Assembly: GCA_963820795.1 (NCBI GenBank)
Contig: CAWGBJ010000008.1
Span: forward strand, 62,001 to 126,000
Origin: Roseiarcus sp963820795
GTDB taxonomy: Bacteria > Pseudomonadota > Alphaproteobacteria > Rhizobiales > Beijerinckiaceae
Length of the DNA: 64,000 nt
Reading direction: 5' to 3'
In this document: piece after piece, positions 17,150 to 26,349 of the stretch
Position numbering within the stretch: position 1 is the stretch's first letter
Layout: the number at the start of each line of letters is the position of its first letter
Notes under the pieces: model-generated
Seen by the model: only the letters and a program-made list of their open reading frames with translations
Database searches by the model: none
Told to the model about the DNA's origin: nothing
Translations under genes and position numbers: made by a program

Positions 17150-17779
17150 GTGTCTGAGGCCCTGGCGCGTACTCGGAACGAACCGGTCCTGTCACGAGCG
17201 GCCGCCCGGTCGAGGACCGGCCACGGCCTGGCCCTCGTGTTGTTTGGCCGACTTATGACGTTGCCAGCCCGGGTCTATGTCGTCGCTGCGGTGTCCGCGC
17301 TCATCGTCGGCATCGGCGTTAATGCGCTCCTCTTGCAGCGCCAGCGCCACCCGGCCCCGCTCTTCGCCCCGGCCCGCCCGCAATTTTCTGCAGCCGCTCC
17401 GACCGCTTCTCCGCCGCCCCCGCCGCCCGTTCAGGCGCCCCCGAGCGCGGCTGATGCGCCGGCGCCGCCGGCGCCGCCAGTTCAGGTCGCCCCGCCCGCC
17501 CGGCCCCAGCCGGCCGACGCCGGCGGCCTCCGGGCCAACGATCCGATCGGCAGCCTGATTCGCAGCGAAGGCCAGGGCGAAGAATCGCGGCTTGTGCTCG
17601 GGGCCCAAAGCGCGCTGGTCAAGCTAGGCTACCCGGTAAAGCCGGACGGCGCCGACGGCGCCACGACCCGCCAGGCGATCCGCGAATTTGAGCGGGCGCA
17701 CGGGTTGCCGCTGACCGAGATTACACCGCGCCTCGTCAGGCAGCTCAACGCGGCCGCGGCGCGAAGCCCCGCGCACTGA
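17150..17779 (+). CDS. Membrane-anchored peptidoglycan-binding domain protein
   Basis: A 209-residue protein: an Arg-rich cytoplasmic start, one transmembrane segment (about 40-60, VYVVAAVSALIVGIGVNALLL), a Pro/Ala-rich periplasmic linker (about 65-130), and a C-terminal PG_binding_1 fold (about 140-200, LVLGAQSALVKLGYPVKPDG). Start GTG 17150 follows GGGAGA at good spacing; a TTG at 17129 is seven codons longer. The order sufE, this gene, DUF1491 is conserved in rhizobia, which supports the call. Its role is probably envelope attachment; no enzyme domain is present. Confidence 0.82.
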   Translation: MSEALARTRNEPVLSRAAARSRTGHGLALVLFGRLMTLPARVYVVAAVSALIVGIGVNALLLQRQRHPAPLFAPARPQFSAAAPTASPPPPPPVQAPPSAADAPAPPAPPVQVAPPARPQPADAGGLRANDPIGSLIRSEGQGEESRLVLGAQSALVKLGYPVKPDGADGATTRQAIREFERAHGLPLTEITPRLVRQLNAAAARSPAH

Positions 17780-17787
17780 CGTCTTTT

Positions 17788-18135
17788 TTGCGCCTGCGGT
17801 CGGACATCTGGGTCGCCGCCTATTTGCGGCGCTGCGGCGCGGATGGCGCGAGCGCCGTCCTTCGCCGCCGGGGCGCGGCGGAAGCCGGCGCGATCATCGT
17901 CAAGATCGACCGGCTCGACGGCCGCGCGGCGCTCTTTGTCCCGGCGCCGCAATCCGCGGTCCTCGACCCCGAGCCCGGCGTCGAGAGGCTCTTCGAGCGC
18001 GCCCACGTCGAGGAATGGATTGATCCGGCCGAGGCAGAGAAAAAGCTCGAACGGGAAATCGCCTTCGATCCGGATCTGTGGATCGTCGAGGTCGAAGATC
18101 GGGAAGGCCGCCCCCGGCTCGATCTCATGCGCTAA
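17788..18135 (+). CDS. DUF1491 family protein
   Basis: A 115-residue cytoplasmic protein of the alphaproteobacterial DUF1491 family, unknown function. Recognisable features are RLRSDIWVAAYLRRC at the start, the mid-protein FVPAPQS segment, and the acidic DPDLWIVEVEDREG near the end. The start is TTG 17788, nine bases after the PG-binding gene, so the two are very likely one operon. No catalytic motif can be named. Confidence 0.88.
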   Translation: MRLRSDIWVAAYLRRCGADGASAVLRRRGAAEAGAIIVKIDRLDGRAALFVPAPQSAVLDPEPGVERLFERAHVEEWIDPAEAEKKLEREIAFDPDLWIVEVEDREGRPRLDLMR

Positions 18136-18317
18136 CCCAATTGTAGACGCAGTCGCTGTTCGCCTCCTGCCCTCACCGCCGCTGCGCCCGCCTCTCTTCC
18201 CGGTTGCTTGCCGCCGGCTTGGGTCGCTGGATCCCATGAAACCGGCATGCGCGCTCGACCGTATTGTGCTGGTGAACTCGATCCCTTGCTCGAGGGACGA
18301 TAGCTGGCGAGCCCCCG

Positions 18318-19553
18318 ATGGATGGAATTCGACGATCGCCCTCCCTTCGATCCTGGCTCGTTCGAGCCGCACTCGCCCGTCTCACGCGCTGCGTGGAAAG
18401 AGGCGAAATCACGGTCGAATTGCCCTCGGGCGAGGCCGTCGTTTGCGCCGGCCGGGTGCGCGGCCCCTCGGCCAAGATCCGGTTCCGCAAGTGGCGGTCG
18501 GTCCTGCGCCTGCTCGCCGGCGGCGACGTGGGCCTCGCTGCAAGCTATCGCGACGGCGAGTGGACGAGTTCCGATCTGCCGGCGCTGATCGAATGGGCCG
18601 CCCGCAATGGCGACCGATTCGGCCGGTCGCTCGACGGTCTTGCCCCGGTCCGCCTCGTCAATCGACTGGCCCACAGGCTGAACGTCAACACACGCGCGGG
18701 AAGCCGACGCAACATTATTGCGCATTACGACCTCGGCAACGACTTCTATCGTCTTTGGCTCGACACAAGCATGACCTATTCCTCGGCGGTCTTTCCCGGT
18801 CCCGGCGCCACACTGGAGCAGGCGCAAGAGACGAAACTCGCCCGCATTATCGACCGGCTGAAGCTCGACGAGGCGCAGAGCGTTCTCGAACTCGGCGCCG
18901 GATGGGGGGCGCTCGCGATCGCCATCGCCAAATCGGGCAAGGCCCGCGTGACCGGCGTCACCATCTCTCCGGCCCAGCTCGGCGACGCCAGGGCGCGGGC
19001 GAAAAAGGAGGCCGTCGAGGAGCGGGTCGAGTTCCAGCTTATGGACTATCGCGACGTCACCGGGCTCTTCGACCGGATCGTGTCGATCGAAATGATCGAG
19101 GCAGTCGGAAAGGAGTATTTGCCGACGTATTTCGAGACGATCCGCGAACGGCTTCGGCCGGGAGGCCTCTGCGTCTTGCAGGCCATTACCATCGCCGAGG
19201 ACCGGTTCGCGTCGTATTGCCAGCGGCCGGACTTCATCCAGCGCTTCATCTTTCCCGGCGGCTTTCTGCCGTCAAAGACCCACTTGCGCGAAATCCTGGA
19301 AGCCCACGGTCTCCAGTTGCTCGCGGCTGAATGCTTCGGCGAAAGCTACGCGTTGACCCTCAGGGAATGGCGGCGACGATTTCTCGCCGCATGGCCGGAA
19401 ATGGAGAAAATGGGCTTTCACGAGTCGTTCCGGCGCTTGTGGGAGTTTTACCTCTCCTATTGCGAAGGCGGGTTCCGCGCCGGCGCCATCGACGTCGGAC
19501 TCTACTCGCTGGCCCACGCTGAGAACGCTCCGGCGGCCACCGAAACCCGGTAG
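18318..19553 (+). CDS. cfa: Cyclopropane-fatty-acyl-phospholipid synthase
   Basis: S-adenosylmethionine-dependent methyltransferase that turns the cis double bonds of membrane phospholipids into cyclopropane rings, usually in stationary phase or acid stress. The 411-residue protein has the N-terminal lipid-binding domain, the NIIAHYDLGNDFYRLWLD signature near residue 130, the SAM loop VLELGAGWGALA near 188, and the catalytic-bicarbonate region QRPDFIQRFIFPGG near 305. It stands alone between DUF1491 and a pilin gene. It fits functionally with fabA/fabB, which make its unsaturated substrates. Confidence 0.94.
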   Translation: MDGIRRSPSLRSWLVRAALARLTRCVERGEITVELPSGEAVVCAGRVRGPSAKIRFRKWRSVLRLLAGGDVGLAASYRDGEWTSSDLPALIEWAARNGDRFGRSLDGLAPVRLVNRLAHRLNVNTRAGSRRNIIAHYDLGNDFYRLWLDTSMTYSSAVFPGPGATLEQAQETKLARIIDRLKLDEAQSVLELGAGWGALAIAIAKSGKARVTGVTISPAQLGDARARAKKEAVEERVEFQLMDYRDVTGLFDRIVSIEMIEAVGKEYLPTYFETIRERLRPGGLCVLQAITIAEDRFASYCQRPDFIQRFIFPGGFLPSKTHLREILEAHGLQLLAAECFGESYALTLREWRRRFLAAWPEMEKMGFHESFRRLWEFYLSYCEGGFRAGAIDVGLYSLAHAENAPAATETR

Positions 19554-19654
19554 CCGCGTTCGCCCTTAACCTCTCGGAAAGGGTCGGCGGCTAGATTTGG
19601 CTGAGGCAGGCGGCGGCGCCTCCGGGTTGGAATTGCGAGCAGGGCGTAATCCTG

Positions 19655-19819
19655 ATGTTGATGCGCATAAAGCGGCTTGTCGCCAAGGATTCCGGCGCAA
19701 CCCCGATCGAATACGCACTGATCGCCTCGTTGATCGCGGTTTTCCTCATCGCGGCATTCCAGACCGGGGGGCCGAAAGGCAATACGGCGGCCGGGCAGAT
19801 TGAAAGCGGACTGAAGTAA
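19655..19819 (+). CDS. Flp/Fap-type pilin precursor (short)
   Basis: A 54-residue class IVb prepilin. A basic leader ends in KDSG, followed by ATPIEYALIASLIAVFLIAAF: the Gly-Ala cleavage site, the conserved Glu five residues into the mature part and the Tyr next to it are all those of Flp pilins. A hydrophobic helix and a short Gly/Asn tail follow. No prepilin peptidase or tad genes are in the window, so assembly genes must be elsewhere. Start ATG 19655 or 19661; neither has a strong ribosome site. Confidence 0.85.
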   Translation: MLMRIKRLVAKDSGATPIEYALIASLIAVFLIAAFQTGGPKGNTAAGQIESGLK

Positions 19820-19894
19820 ATCGCGTTGCCGCCGGACGGAACGTGAGGTCTCGAGGGTCGACAAAGGGCATTGCGGCGCGCATTTTGGCGGCGC

Positions 19895-22249
19895 ATGATT
19901 CGTCCCGTGTCGCAACGAGCCGAAAAAGAGGATACGGGTTCCGCTCCGACCCCGACCGGACACGGTCGCGGGCGGCTCGCGCCGGCTTTTCGCGGCTTAC
20001 CGCCCTATTTCGACGGGCTGAACCCGGAGCAGCTCCGCGCCGTCGAAGCGCTTGAAGGGCCGGTGCTTGTCCTTGCCGGCGCCGGCGTCGGCAAGACCCG
20101 CGTGTTGACGACTCGCATCGCCCATTTGATTGCCTCGGGACGCGCTCGGCCGCAGGAAATTCTGGCGGTGACATTCACCAACAAGGCCGCCCGGGAAATG
20201 CGCGAGCGCGTCGGGCTCCTCGTCGGCGCCCAGCAGGCGGTTCCGTGGCTCGGCACCTTCCATTCCGTCGGCGTCAAGATCCTGCGGATGCATGCCGAAC
20301 TGGTGGGCTTGCGGCCGAATTTCACCATCCTGGACACGGACGACCAGCTGCGGCTTCTCAAGCAGATCCTGCAGGCCGAGAATCTGGACGACAAGCGTTG
20401 GCCGCCGCGGGCGCTCGCCAGCCTGATCGACGGCTGGAAGAACCGCGGTCTCGATCCGCAGCACGTCCCTGCGAGCGAGTCAGGGGGGTTCGCCGGAGGT
20501 CGCGGAGCCACGTTGTATGCGGCCTATCAACAGCGCCTTAAGGCGCTGAACGCAGTCGATTTCGGCGACCTCTTGCTGGAATCGCTGCGGCTCTTTCGCG
20601 AGCGTGCAGACATCCTGGAGAATTTCCAGCGCCGCTTCCGTTATATCTTGGTCGACGAGTACCAGGATACAAACGCCGTCCAGTATCTCTGGCTGCGGCT
20701 TCTTGCCGGAGCGCACGGCAATCTCTGCTGCGTCGGCGACGACGACCAGTCGATCTACGGCTGGCGCGGCGCCGACGTCGACAACATCCTGAGGTTCGAA
20801 AAGGATTTTCCCGGCGCGAAGGTTATCCGGCTCGAACGCAATTACCGCTCGGGCGGCCACATTCTCGCGGTCGCCTCGGGGTTGATCGCTCACAATCAGG
20901 GGCGGCTCGGCAAGACGCTCTTCACCGACGCCCCGCTGGGCAAGCGGCCGACCGTCACCGGGGTGTGGGACAGCCAGGAGGAGGCCCGCGTCGTCGGCGA
21001 GACGATCGAGCAGGCTCAGCGCTCCGGCGTCTCGCTCGACGATATCGCCATTCTCGTACGCGCCTCGTTCCAGATGCGCGAGTTCGAGGAGCGCTTCATC
21101 GCCCTGGGGCTTCCCTACAAGGTTATTGGCGGTCCCCGGTTCTACGAGCGGGCCGAAATCCGCGACGCGCTGGCATACCTGCGCTGTGTGGCGCAGCCGG
21201 ACGACGATCTTGCGTTCGAGCGGATCTACAACCAGCCCCGGCGCGGGCTCGGCGAGGCGACCCTCGCGACCCTGCACGAATACGGCCGGCGGGCGGGCGT
21301 TTCACTCGTGCGCGCTGCCCGCATGCTGATCGAGACGGAAGAGCTCAAGGCCCGGCAGCGACACATCCTGCGGGACCTTCTCGAGAGCTTCGATCGCTGG
21401 CGCAAGCGCGCGGAAGAGGTCGCGCACGAGGAACTGGCGCAGTTGGTTCTCGAGGAGAGCGGCTATGTCGACATGTGGAAGGCGGAGCGGACTCCCGACG
21501 CCGCCGGCCGTCTCGACAACCTTAAGGAGCTCGTCCGGTCCATGGGCGAGTTCCCCGACCTCGGCGCCTTCCTCGAGCATGTCGCGCTGGTGATGGACGC
21601 CGAAGGCGAACGGGAGGGCGAGCGCGTCTCGGTGATGACGCTGCATGCGGCCAAAGGCCTCGAGTTCGAGATTGTTTTCCTGCCGGGCTGGGAGGAGGGC
21701 CTCTTCCCGCACCAGCGATCGCTCGACGACAATGGCCGCGCCGGACTGGAGGAAGAGCGCCGGCTCGCCTATGTCGGGCTGACGCGGGCGCGCCAGGAGG
21801 TGAAGATCTATTACGCCGCCAATCGGCGCGTGCGCGGTCTGTGGCAAAGCTCGCTGCCGTCAAGGTTCATCACCGAACTGCCCGAGGATCACATCGAGTT
21901 CGAGGAGACGGCTGGAGCATCCGCCTTCGGCGGTTACGCCTCGCGATTCGACGCTGCCGCGACCGGCTTTTCCTCGCATTACGAGACCCCGGGCTGGCGG
22001 CGGGCCGAGCAACGCTCCCGCACTGAGGAAGGAAGCCCGCGGTTCGGCGGCGGCTCAGGGCGGGTGCTTGACGGGAAGGCTGAGAGGCGCGCGCAGCCCG
22101 AGGCCGCCTACGAGAGCGGCGCGCGGGTGTTCCATCTCAAGTTCGGGCCCGGCAGCGTGGTTGCGGTCGACGGGCCGAAGCTGACCGTCGATTTCGATCA
22201 TGCAGGCCGGAAGCTGGTGATGGACAGTTTTGTCACCGCCGAACCTTAA
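19895..22249 (+). CDS. uvrD: ATP-dependent DNA helicase UvrD/PcrA
   Basis: Superfamily 1A 3'-5' helicase for nucleotide-excision and mismatch repair. About 784 residues carry all motifs: Walker A AGAGVGKT near residue 62 (Val instead of the usual Ser), TFTNKAAREM, GTFHSVG, LVDEYQDTN with the Walker B Asp-Glu, GDDDQSIYGWRGA, LERNYRSGG, the late MTLHAAKGLEFE and YVGLTRAR. The C-terminal 60 residues form the UvrD Tudor-like end (VFHLKFGPGSVVAVDGPKL). The start is uncertain: ATG 19871 and 19895 are both in frame ahead of the conserved FDGLNPEQLRAV. Confidence 0.95.
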   Translation: MIRPVSQRAEKEDTGSAPTPTGHGRGRLAPAFRGLPPYFDGLNPEQLRAVEALEGPVLVLAGAGVGKTRVLTTRIAHLIASGRARPQEILAVTFTNKAAREMRERVGLLVGAQQAVPWLGTFHSVGVKILRMHAELVGLRPNFTILDTDDQLRLLKQILQAENLDDKRWPPRALASLIDGWKNRGLDPQHVPASESGGFAGGRGATLYAAYQQRLKALNAVDFGDLLLESLRLFRERADILENFQRRFRYILVDEYQDTNAVQYLWLRLLAGAHGNLCCVGDDDQSIYGWRGADVDNILRFEKDFPGAKVIRLERNYRSGGHILAVASGLIAHNQGRLGKTLFTDAPLGKRPTVTGVWDSQEEARVVGETIEQAQRSGVSLDDIAILVRASFQMREFEERFIALGLPYKVIGGPRFYERAEIRDALAYLRCVAQPDDDLAFERIYNQPRRGLGEATLATLHEYGRRAGVSLVRAARMLIETEELKARQRHILRDLLESFDRWRKRAEEVAHEELAQLVLEESGYVDMWKAERTPDAAGRLDNLKELVRSMGEFPDLGAFLEHVALVMDAEGEREGERVSVMTLHAAKGLEFEIVFLPGWEEGLFPHQRSLDDNGRAGLEEERRLAYVGLTRARQEVKIYYAANRRVRGLWQSSLPSRFITELPEDHIEFEETAGASAFGGYASRFDAAATGFSSHYETPGWRRAEQRSRTEEGSPRFGGGSGRVLDGKAERRAQPEAAYESGARVFHLKFGPGSVVAVDGPKLTVDFDHAGRKLVMDSFVTAEP

Positions 22250-22298
22250 AGGGCGATTCTCTTCCTCGCGTGTCCGCCATATCCCGTCTCCCGCGCCT

Positions 22299-23186
22299 TT
22301 AGGCGGCTTTCGTCTTCGGTTTCACCTCGTCGGTGTAGGCGTCTATCAGCGCCGTCGTGATCGCGCTTGGCTTGTAGATGTGTGGGCCGATCTCGCCCAC
22401 AGGCGTGACTTCGGCCGCTGTTCCGGTGATGAAGCACTCGCTGAACCGGCCGAGCTCGTCTGGCAGGATCCGGCGTTCGACGACCTCGAAGCCGCGCCGT
22501 TGCGCCAGTTCGATCACGGTCGCCCTTGTAATGCCGGCAAGAAAGCAGTCGGCGATCGGCGTATGGATCGTGCCGTCGCTGACGAAGAAAATGTTCGCAC
22601 CGGTGCATTCGGCGACGCGGCCCTGCCAGTCGAGCATCAGAGCGTCGGCATACCCGCGCCGCTCGGCCCGGTGCTTAGAGATCGTGCAAATCATGTAGAG
22701 CCCGGCCGCCTTCGCCAGCGCCGGCGCGGTCGCCGGGTCGGGTCGCCGATACTCAGCCATGTCGAGTCGAATGCCCTTCATCCGCTGCGCCGGGTCGAAA
22801 TAGCTCGGCCAGTCCCAGGCTGCGATGCCGAGGTGGATCGTGTTGTGCTGCGCTGAGACTCCCATCATCTCGGAGCCGCGCCAGGCAATCGCCCGCACAT
22901 AGGCGTCGGTGAAATTGTTGCTCTTGAGGACTTCGGCTTTCGCCGCGTCGATCTCGTCCGCCGACCAGGGGATCTCGAAGTCGAGGATGTGGCCCGAGTC
23001 CCTCAGGCGCTGCGAGTGCTCCCTCGACTTGAAGATCCTCCCGCCATAAGCCCGCTCGCCTTCGAAGACGGCGCTGGCATAGTGGAGCGCATGGGTCAGG
23101 ATGTGGACCCTCGCCGCGCGCCATTCGACCAGTTGGCCGTCGAGCCAGATCCATCCGTCACGATCGTCAAAAGTTTGGCTCGGCAT
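22299..23186 (-). CDS. ilvE: Branched-chain amino acid aminotransferase
   Basis: PLP-dependent fold-type IV transaminase for the last step of leucine, isoleucine and valine synthesis. The 295-residue protein shows ALHYASAVFEGERAY near residue 35, the PLP-binding Lys171 in CTISKHRAERRGY, the cofactor Glu in RVAECTGANIFFV near 190 and the FITGTAAEVTPV end motif. A GAGAGGAAAG ribosome site precedes ATG 23186. It is divergent from the MarR gene petP, the arrangement found in Rhizobium and relatives. Confidence 0.95.
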   Translation of the reverse strand: MPSQTFDDRDGWIWLDGQLVEWRAARVHILTHALHYASAVFEGERAYGGRIFKSREHSQRLRDSGHILDFEIPWSADEIDAAKAEVLKSNNFTDAYVRAIAWRGSEMMGVSAQHNTIHLGIAAWDWPSYFDPAQRMKGIRLDMAEYRRPDPATAPALAKAAGLYMICTISKHRAERRGYADALMLDWQGRVAECTGANIFFVSDGTIHTPIADCFLAGITRATVIELAQRRGFEVVERRILPDELGRFSECFITGTAAEVTPVGEIGPHIYKPSAITTALIDAYTDEVKPKTKAA

Positions 23187-23307
23187 GGCGCTTTCCTCTC
23201 TCCGGTCACGAGTTGGTTTGGTTTTTGACCGTTTGGGTTTATTGCAGGGCGGTCAAGCTCCGGCGTTGGTAGCAAAACCGCCTGATTATGTCAACATTGC
23301 TGACCTA

Positions 23308-23844
23308 ATGGACTCGATGTCGCCCGAAGCCGCCGATCTCGCGCCGCCCGCCCACCGCGACGAAACGCCAATGTACGAACTGATCGAGCTTTTCTTCTTC
23401 GCCTACCGCGATTTTGTCGGCGACGCCGACCGATTGCTCGAGGCTTACGGCTTCGGGCGCGCCCACCATCGTGTCCTCTATTTCGTCGACCGCCGGCCCG
23501 GCCTGACGATCGCCGAGCTCCTGGAGATCCTACGGATCACCAAGCAGAGCCTCAACCGGGTGTTGCGCGAACTCGTGGACAAGAACTTCGTCGAAATCCG
23601 CGCCGGCGCCTTGGACCGCCGCCGCCGGCAGCTCTACGCGACACCGGAGGGCGAGCGCCTGGCGCTGCGTCTGGCGCAGGTTCAAACGCGTCGCTTCGCC
23701 TCGGCCTTGGAAAAGCTGGGTCCCGCCGGCCCTGAAACCGCGGCGACGTTTCTTGAAGCTATGATCGACCCCGAGAACCGCCCGCCGGTGTCTGATTCCC
23801 GGTCCAAAGCGGATAGACGGTCGGTCGGAGCAGGACGGCTTTGA
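23308..23844 (+). CDS. petP: MarR-family transcriptional regulator (PetP-like)
   Basis: A 178-residue winged-helix protein. The helical start ELIELFFFAYRDFVGDADRLLEAYG and the recognition region AELLEILRITKQSLNRVLRELVDKNFVE (about residues 68-95) are those of MarR proteins. Its stop overlaps the start of an OmpR-type regulator. This MarR-OmpR pair matches the petP-petR genes first described in Rhodobacter capsulatus, where they control cytochrome bc1 expression; the name is by synteny and similarity. Start ATG 23308 is preferred; ATG 23317 is possible. An imperfect inverted repeat just upstream could be its own operator. Confidence 0.82.
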   Translation: MDSMSPEAADLAPPAHRDETPMYELIELFFFAYRDFVGDADRLLEAYGFGRAHHRVLYFVDRRPGLTIAELLEILRITKQSLNRVLRELVDKNFVEIRAGALDRRRRQLYATPEGERLALRLAQVQTRRFASALEKLGPAGPETAATFLEAMIDPENRPPVSDSRSKADRRSVGAGRL

Positions 23845-24545
23845 GCGCCCCGCCGGAAGACGACGCGATGCACGTGCTCGTGGTCGACGACGACCGGCGC
23901 CTGCGCGCGCTGCTATCGAGCTATCTGACGAAAAACGGCCATCGTGTCACCGTCGCGTCGACCGCGGCGGAAGCCCGGGCTTTTCTCGACGGGCTAGCTT
24001 TCGACATCATTGTGCTCGACGTCATGATGCCGGGCGAGAGCGGCTTCGACTTCGCGTCGGACCTGCGGGAGCAGTCAGACGTTCCCATCCTGATGCTGAC
24101 CGCCCGCGGCGATCCGGCCGATCGCGTCAGGGGCCTGGAAATCGGCGTCGATGACTACCTGTCGAAGCCGTTCGAGCCGCGCGAGCTTCTGTTGCGCATC
24201 GGCTCCGTCTTGCGGCGCGCGCGCGCGGCGCCGGTCGGCAGGGCAGAGACCTCGGCAGTGCGTTTCGGCCCCTTCGTTTTTTCGCTCGAACGCGGTGAAT
24301 TGCGCGCCGGCGATGACGTCGTCCGGCTCACGGAGCGTGAGCGAGAAATGCTGCGAATTCTCTGCGCCAATGCCGGCGCGAGCGTTTCCCGGGAGGCCCT
24401 GTCGGGATCTGGCGGAGCGGCGCAGGAGCGCACCGTCGACGTGCTGATCAACCGGCTGCGCCGCAAGATCGAGCAAGACCCGGCCAACCCGGCCTATCTC
24501 CAGACCGCCCGCGGGGCGGGTTACCGGCTGATCGCCGACGGATGA
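23841..24545 (+). CDS. petR: OmpR-family response regulator (PetR-like)
   Basis: A 234-residue regulator: receiver domain with acidic pair DDD near residues 16-18, phospho-acceptor Asp60 in IIVLDVMMPG, and Lys in LSKPF near 109; then an OmpR/PhoB winged helix (about 135-230, ERTVDVLINRLRRKIEQDP). It begins with TTG 23841 overlapping petP, or with ATG 23868; both have weak ribosome sites. Translation is coupled to the downstream sensor kinase by ATGA overlap. Likely controls respiratory or photosynthetic electron-transport genes as PetR does, which is inferred. Confidence 0.88.
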   Translation: MSAPPEDDAMHVLVVDDDRRLRALLSSYLTKNGHRVTVASTAAEARAFLDGLAFDIIVLDVMMPGESGFDFASDLREQSDVPILMLTARGDPADRVRGLEIGVDDYLSKPFEPRELLLRIGSVLRRARAAPVGRAETSAVRFGPFVFSLERGELRAGDDVVRLTEREREMLRILCANAGASVSREALSGSGGAAQERTVDVLINRLRRKIEQDPANPAYLQTARGAGYRLIADG

Positions 24546-25930
24546 ACGCCCGGCCGTCCTTCCGCATGTTGCGTCTCCTGGCGCGCGGCCGGGAGCTTTG
24601 GCGGCGCGCGGCTCGCAGGCTAGCCGAGATGCTGCCGAAAGGGCTCTACAAGCGTTCGCTGCTCATCGTCATCCTGCCGATGGTTCTCCTGCAGACCGCG
24701 GTCACGTTCGCCTTCATGCAACATCACTGGGAACTGGTGACACGGCGCCTTTCCGAGGCGGTGGCGCGCGACGTCGGCGCGCTGACGGATCTTTACCGTC
24801 GTCTGCCGGACGGCGAGGACGACACCTTCCTCGTCAATCTCGCCTCCGAGCGCTTTCGCATGGACGCGACCTTGCTGCCCGCGGGCCCGCTGCCTCCGAC
24901 CATGCCGAGATCGTTCTTCGACGCCCTCGACCCGCTCACGCGGACGCTGCCAAGCGAAATCAAGACCCAGGTCCGCGAGCCGTTCTGGCTCGATACCGTC
25001 GGCCGTTCGGGCCTCATGGAAATCCGCGTCGACCTCGGCGACCGGGTGCTTCGGCTGGTCACGCGGCGGTCGCTCGCCTACGAGGCGAATGCCCATATTT
25101 TCATCCTCTGGATGCTCGCCGCGATGGTCGTTCTGCTGACGGTCGCGATCATCTTTCTGCGCAACCAGATCCGACCGATCCTCCGCCTGGCGCGCGCGGC
25201 CGAGGATTTCGGCAAGGGCCGGGACCTCGACTTCAGCCCGCACGGCGCGCGCGAGGTGCGCCAGGCCGGCTACGCCTTCATTGAAATGAAGCGCCGCATC
25301 GAGCGAACGGCGGAACAGCGCACCGCGATGCTGAACGGCGTCAGCCACGATCTGAGGACCATCCTGACCCGATTCAAGCTGTCGCTGGCCCTCCTCGACA
25401 ATTCCGCCGACAGCGAACTCCTGCAGAAGGACGTCGACGAGATGGGCCAGATGCTGGAGGGTTACCTTGCCTTCGCCCGCGGCGACTTGAGCGAATCGGC
25501 GACTTCGACCGACATCGGCTCGCTGCTCGAGGATGTGCGGGCTGACGCCGAGCGGCACGGGGCGGAGGTCGTCCTCGACACCCGGGGCGATCTCGACATC
25601 CGGGTGCGGCCGATGGCGATCAAGCGCTGCGTCGGCAACCTCGTCGCCAACGCTCAGCGCCATGCCGACCACGTGCGGATTTCGGCCTCGCGGGATGCGC
25701 AATTCGTCTCGGTCGTCATCGACGACGACGGCGCCGGCATCCCCCATGCGCACCGGGAGGACGTGTTCCGTCCATTCTACCGGCTGGACGAGGCGCGAAA
25801 CCAGGACCAGGGCGGCGCCGGCCTCGGCCTGGCGATCGCCCGCGACATCGCCCGCTCGCACGGAGGCGACATCACGCTCTCCGACAGCCCGCTCGGAGGC
25901 CTGAGAGCCGCGGTGAGGCTCCCTGTCTGA
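24542..25930 (+). CDS. EnvZ-type sensor histidine kinase
   Basis: A 462-residue inner-membrane kinase. Transmembrane helices lie at about 38-60 and 187-209, enclosing a periplasmic sensor of about 125 residues. A HAMP segment follows, then the H-box with His269 in NGVSHDLRTILTRFKL and the ATPase domain with N box NLVANAQRHADH, G1 DDDGAGIP and G2 GGAGLGLAIARD. It is coupled to petR and is its obvious partner. The stimulus cannot be read from sequence. Confidence 0.9.
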   Translation: MNARPSFRMLRLLARGRELWRRAARRLAEMLPKGLYKRSLLIVILPMVLLQTAVTFAFMQHHWELVTRRLSEAVARDVGALTDLYRRLPDGEDDTFLVNLASERFRMDATLLPAGPLPPTMPRSFFDALDPLTRTLPSEIKTQVREPFWLDTVGRSGLMEIRVDLGDRVLRLVTRRSLAYEANAHIFILWMLAAMVVLLTVAIIFLRNQIRPILRLARAAEDFGKGRDLDFSPHGAREVRQAGYAFIEMKRRIERTAEQRTAMLNGVSHDLRTILTRFKLSLALLDNSADSELLQKDVDEMGQMLEGYLAFARGDLSESATSTDIGSLLEDVRADAERHGAEVVLDTRGDLDIRVRPMAIKRCVGNLVANAQRHADHVRISASRDAQFVSVVIDDDGAGIPHAHREDVFRPFYRLDEARNQDQGGAGLGLAIARDIARSHGGDITLSDSPLGGLRAAVRLPV

Positions 25931-25939
25931 TCGGGCCGC

Positions 25940-26263
25940 CTAGACGGCTCCGGTGATCCAGCGTGAAAGTTCGCTCTTGGGGACGGCGCCCGTCTTGGTC
26001 GCGACGTGCTTGCCGTCCTTGAACACCATCAGGGTTGGGATCGAGCGAATGCCATACTTGCCGGCGACGCCCGGATTTTCATCGACATTGAGCTTGGCGA
26101 TTTTCACCTTGCCCTGCATTTCGCTGGCGATTTCCTCGAGCGCAGGGGCAATCATCCGGCAGGGGCCGCACCACTCGGCCCAGAAATCGACAACCACGGG
26201 ATCGCTCGACTTGATGACGTCGGCTTCAAAGCTCGCGTCGGTGACTTTGGCCGTGATTGACAT
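25940..26263 (-). CDS. trxA: Thioredoxin 1
   Basis: Small cytosolic disulfide reductase of 107 residues. The redox motif WCGPC lies at Cys32/Cys35, with the family's FWAEWCGPCRMIAPALEE context, the cis-Pro in IRSIPTLMVFKDG near 75 and the conserved Gly-rich end. It faces the sensor kinase gene tail to tail with a nine-base gap. Among its clients here would be the APS reductase encoded at 35.1 kb. Confidence 0.96.
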   Translation of the reverse strand: MSITAKVTDASFEADVIKSSDPVVVDFWAEWCGPCRMIAPALEEIASEMQGKVKIAKLNVDENPGVAGKYGIRSIPTLMVFKDGKHVATKTGAVPKSELSRWITGAV

Positions 26264-26349
26264 AAAACGCCCTCAGACTTCGCGCGGCGCAACCACCGCA
26301 TCCATTCTACGTAGGAAGCGGCGCTGGGGCAGTCAAGCAGGCCTGGCGA

